From Rubritepida sp. (GTDB taxonomy: Bacteria > Pseudomonadota > Alphaproteobacteria > Acetobacterales > Acetobacteraceae), in the NCBI GenBank assembly GCA_014376425.1, contig JACMRO010000228.1, forward strand, positions 1 through 16,113: a stretch of DNA of 16,113 nucleotides, given 5' to 3'. Below the pieces are notes generated by a model. That model was not told the origin of the DNA. It did no database searches and was given only the letters and a program-made list of their open reading frames with translations. Below are positions 14,606 to 16,113 of this stretch, one piece after another (the first letter of the stretch is position 1; every line of letters begins with the position of its first letter). The translations under genes and the position numbers were made by a program.

Positions 14606-14682
14606 GGCGGCTGCATAACACGAACCTCTTCATTCGCGTTGCCCGCCGTGCCACGCTGCGCGGAATGAACGAGGAAATCCGC

Positions 14683-15675
14683 ATGCACCGTCGCTCCCTG
14701 CCGGGCGCCGCCCTCGCTGTGACCATCACCGCGACCCTCTCCTCACCGGCGCTGGCGCAGCCCGCGCAGCCGCCGCGCAACATCACCATCATCTGCCCCT
14801 TCGCCCCGGGCGGGCCCACCGACCTGATCTCGCGCCTGATGGCCGAGGCGATGGGGCCGCCGCTGGAGGCACAGATCGTGGTCGAGAACGTGACCGGTGC
14901 GGGCGGCACCATCGGCGCTGCGCGCGTGGCGCAGGCGCGGCCGGACGGGTCGGTGCTGCTGATGCACCATATCGGCCATGCCGGCGCCGCCAGCCTCTAC
15001 CGCCGGCTGCCCTATGACGTGGTGGACGGCTTCGCGCCGCTCGGCCTGGTGACCGAGGTGCCGCAGATGGTCGTGGCCCGGCCCGACTTCCCGGCCACCA
15101 CCCTGGCCGAGTTGCTGGCGGCGATGCGGGCGGGCGGCGACCGCGTGTCGATCGGCAATTCGGGCCTGGGCAGCAGCGACCATCTGGCCGGCATGCTGAT
15201 GCAGCGCGAGGCGGGGACGACGCTGAACACCATCGGCTTCCGCGGCAGCGCGCCGATCAGCACCGAGCTGATGGCCAGCCGGCTCGACGTCTATGGTGGC
15301 CAGGGCACGATCCTGGCGCCGCTGGTGCGGGAAGGCCGCCTGCGTGCCTATTGCGTGATGGGCGATGCCCGGCTGCCTGGTCCGGTGCTGGACAGCGTGC
15401 CGACCGCCACCGAGGCTGGCCACCCCGAGCTGAAGATGAGCGTGTGGCACGGCATGTATGCCCCCCGCGCCACGCCGGCGGAGTTGGTCGAGCGGCTGGC
15501 CGCCGCGTTGCGTGTCGCCATCCAGTCGCCCCGCGTGGTGCAGCGCTTTGCCGAGCTGGTGACCGCGCCGGTCCCGCTCGAACGCGCGACGCCGGCCTAT
15601 CACCGGGGATTCCTGGCCGCCGAGGTGGCGCGCTGGCGGCCGCTGATCCAGGCGGCCGGCGCCTTCGCCGATTGA
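14683..15675 (+). CDS. Tripartite tricarboxylate transporter substrate-binding protein (TctC/Bug family)
   Basis: A 330-residue periplasmic binding protein of the Bug/TctC family, the high-affinity receptor that delivers carboxylates or related organic acids to a TctAB-type permease. The start has an n-region MHRRS, a hydrophobic core and likely cleavage after PALAQ (signal peptide of about 25 residues). Family features follow: ITIICPFAPGGPTDLISRLM, then VVENVTGAGGTIGA near residue 70, the ARPDG motif, and a C-terminal WHGMYAPRATPAELVERL. ATG 14683 is preferred because GAGGA lies 7 bases upstream (14671-14675) and it gives a clean signal peptide; ATG 14665 would add MNEEIR. No permease genes (tctA/tctB) are in view, as is common for orphan Bug proteins. 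The 77-base gap to tspO (14606-14682) must carry both divergent promoters; no clear boxes were seen. Confidence 0.92.
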   Translation: MHRRSLPGAALAVTITATLSSPALAQPAQPPRNITIICPFAPGGPTDLISRLMAEAMGPPLEAQIVVENVTGAGGTIGAARVAQARPDGSVLLMHHIGHAGAASLYRRLPYDVVDGFAPLGLVTEVPQMVVARPDFPATTLAELLAAMRAGGDRVSIGNSGLGSSDHLAGMLMQREAGTTLNTIGFRGSAPISTELMASRLDVYGGQGTILAPLVREGRLRAYCVMGDARLPGPVLDSVPTATEAGHPELKMSVWHGMYAPRATPAELVERLAAALRVAIQSPRVVQRFAELVTAPVPLERATPAYHRGFLAAEVARWRPLIQAAGAFAD

Positions 15676-15716
15676 TCGCCCTTGCCCCCGCCTGACACAA
15701 ATGGTAGCCGCCCCAA

Positions 15717-16113
15717 GTGTCACTAAACCCGAACCAGCTTGATGCCGAAACACTCAGTCTTGTGCTGGAACAGAGCGCTGATTGCGTGAAGCTGGTCGAC
15801 TTGGCCGGTGCGCTGGTCTGGATGAATCGCAACGGCCTCGGCGTCCTGGAAATCCCCGACTTCTCCGCGGTGCGCGGTCAGAATTGGGCGCAGTTCTGGC
15901 CCGAATCGGTGCAGCTTCTCATCGCCGAGGCATTCGAGCAGGCGGCACAGGGCGGGACACGCCGATTTGAAGCCAATTGCCCAACCTTGCGCGGCACGCC
16001 GCGCTGGTGGGAGGTCAGCATCACCGGGGTGCGGGGCCGGGACGGCGCCCTGGCCGGCTACCTTTGCATATCGCGCGACGTGACCTCCCGCTGGCGCGAC
16101 CGGGAGGCGCTGA
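15717..16113 (+). CDS. PAS-domain sensor protein, probably a histidine kinase (3' partial)
   Basis: An open frame starting at GTG 15717 (an in-frame TAG at 15705-15707 bounds it upstream) runs off the right edge after 132 codons. The translation contains one PAS domain: LVLEQSADCVKLVDLAG, WMNRNGLGVLEI, a central RFEANCP strand, PRWWEVSITGVRGRDGALAG, and the C-terminal LCISRDVTSRWRDREAL, typical of the PAS-to-effector linker of alphaproteobacterial (often HWE-type) sensor kinases. No signal peptide or membrane segment is visible, so it is likely cytoplasmic. The output domain lies beyond the window, so kinase identity is inferred; a diguanylate cyclase or chemotaxis output is possible. The ribosome binding site is weak. 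Confidence 0.75.
   Translation, partial: MSLNPNQLDAETLSLVLEQSADCVKLVDLAGALVWMNRNGLGVLEIPDFSAVRGQNWAQFWPESVQLLIAEAFEQAAQGGTRRFEANCPTLRGTPRWWEVSITGVRGRDGALAGYLCISRDVTSRWRDREAL

Noticed and set aside
13347..14912. 521-codon minus-strand open frame spanning the oxidoreductase, tspO and the transporter gene start.
   Set aside because: It is out of frame with the clearly genuine tspO and antisense to two well-supported genes; its translation has no domain signature.

Overview
The window is about 16.1 kb of very GC-rich bacterial chromosome. It is densely packed, with strong third-position GC bias, many ATGA/TGATG stop-start overlaps and long spurious antisense frames. Gene content points to an alphaproteobacterium, most plausibly the Acetobacteraceae (Roseomonas-like) in Rhodospirillales/Acetobacterales: a eukaryotic-type homodimeric NADP isocitrate dehydrogenase, a TspO tryptophan-rich sensor, a TctC/Bug solute-binding protein, a short stand-alone HPt protein and a PAS sensor of alphaproteobacterial style. 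The lineage is an inference from gene style; no rRNA or tRNA is present to confirm it.

Left region (1-5191, + strand) is one tight run of six genes: the end of azlC (5' end outside the window), azlD, a TIM-barrel sugar-phosphate isomerase/epimerase, the periplasmic chaperone surA, the 16S rRNA dimethyltransferase ksgA/rsmA, and an M20D amidohydrolase. Most neighbours overlap or sit within 11 bases. The widespread surA-pdxA-ksgA order is recognisable but pdxA is absent. ksgA has no ATG/GTG/TTG between the surA stop and its conserved start region; a CTG overlapping the surA stop is the best candidate start.

Middle region (5179-10575): a small HPt phosphotransfer gene on the minus strand converges on the amidohydrolase with a 13-base overlap. 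Then comes icd with a clear ribosome binding site, then an AT-rich 92-base spacer, then a 1194-residue secreted protein. That protein combines a Calx-beta-like N-terminus, an OB-like module, an endonuclease/exonuclease/phosphatase (EEP) domain of the ExeM/NucH type, and RTX calcium-binding repeats with a C-terminal end typical of type I secretion. Several residues normally catalytic in this EEP family look replaced, so it may be a non-nuclease or altered enzyme. This is the most unusual single protein here.

Right region (10610-16113): a DUF599 membrane protein whose start codon lies in a strong hairpin; then a translationally coupled three-gene operon of type III polyketide synthase, class I methyltransferase and FAD-dependent oxidoreductase. 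That operon resembles phenolic-lipid (alkylresorcinol/alkylquinone or alkylpyrone) pathways. A convergent tspO follows, then a divergent solute-binding protein gene of the tripartite tricarboxylate transporter family, and finally the first 132 codons of a PAS-domain sensor running off the right edge.

No rRNA, tRNA, CRISPR array, insertion sequence or integrase was seen. No stretch over 300 bases lacks a gene; the longest gap is 214 bases (5467-5680).
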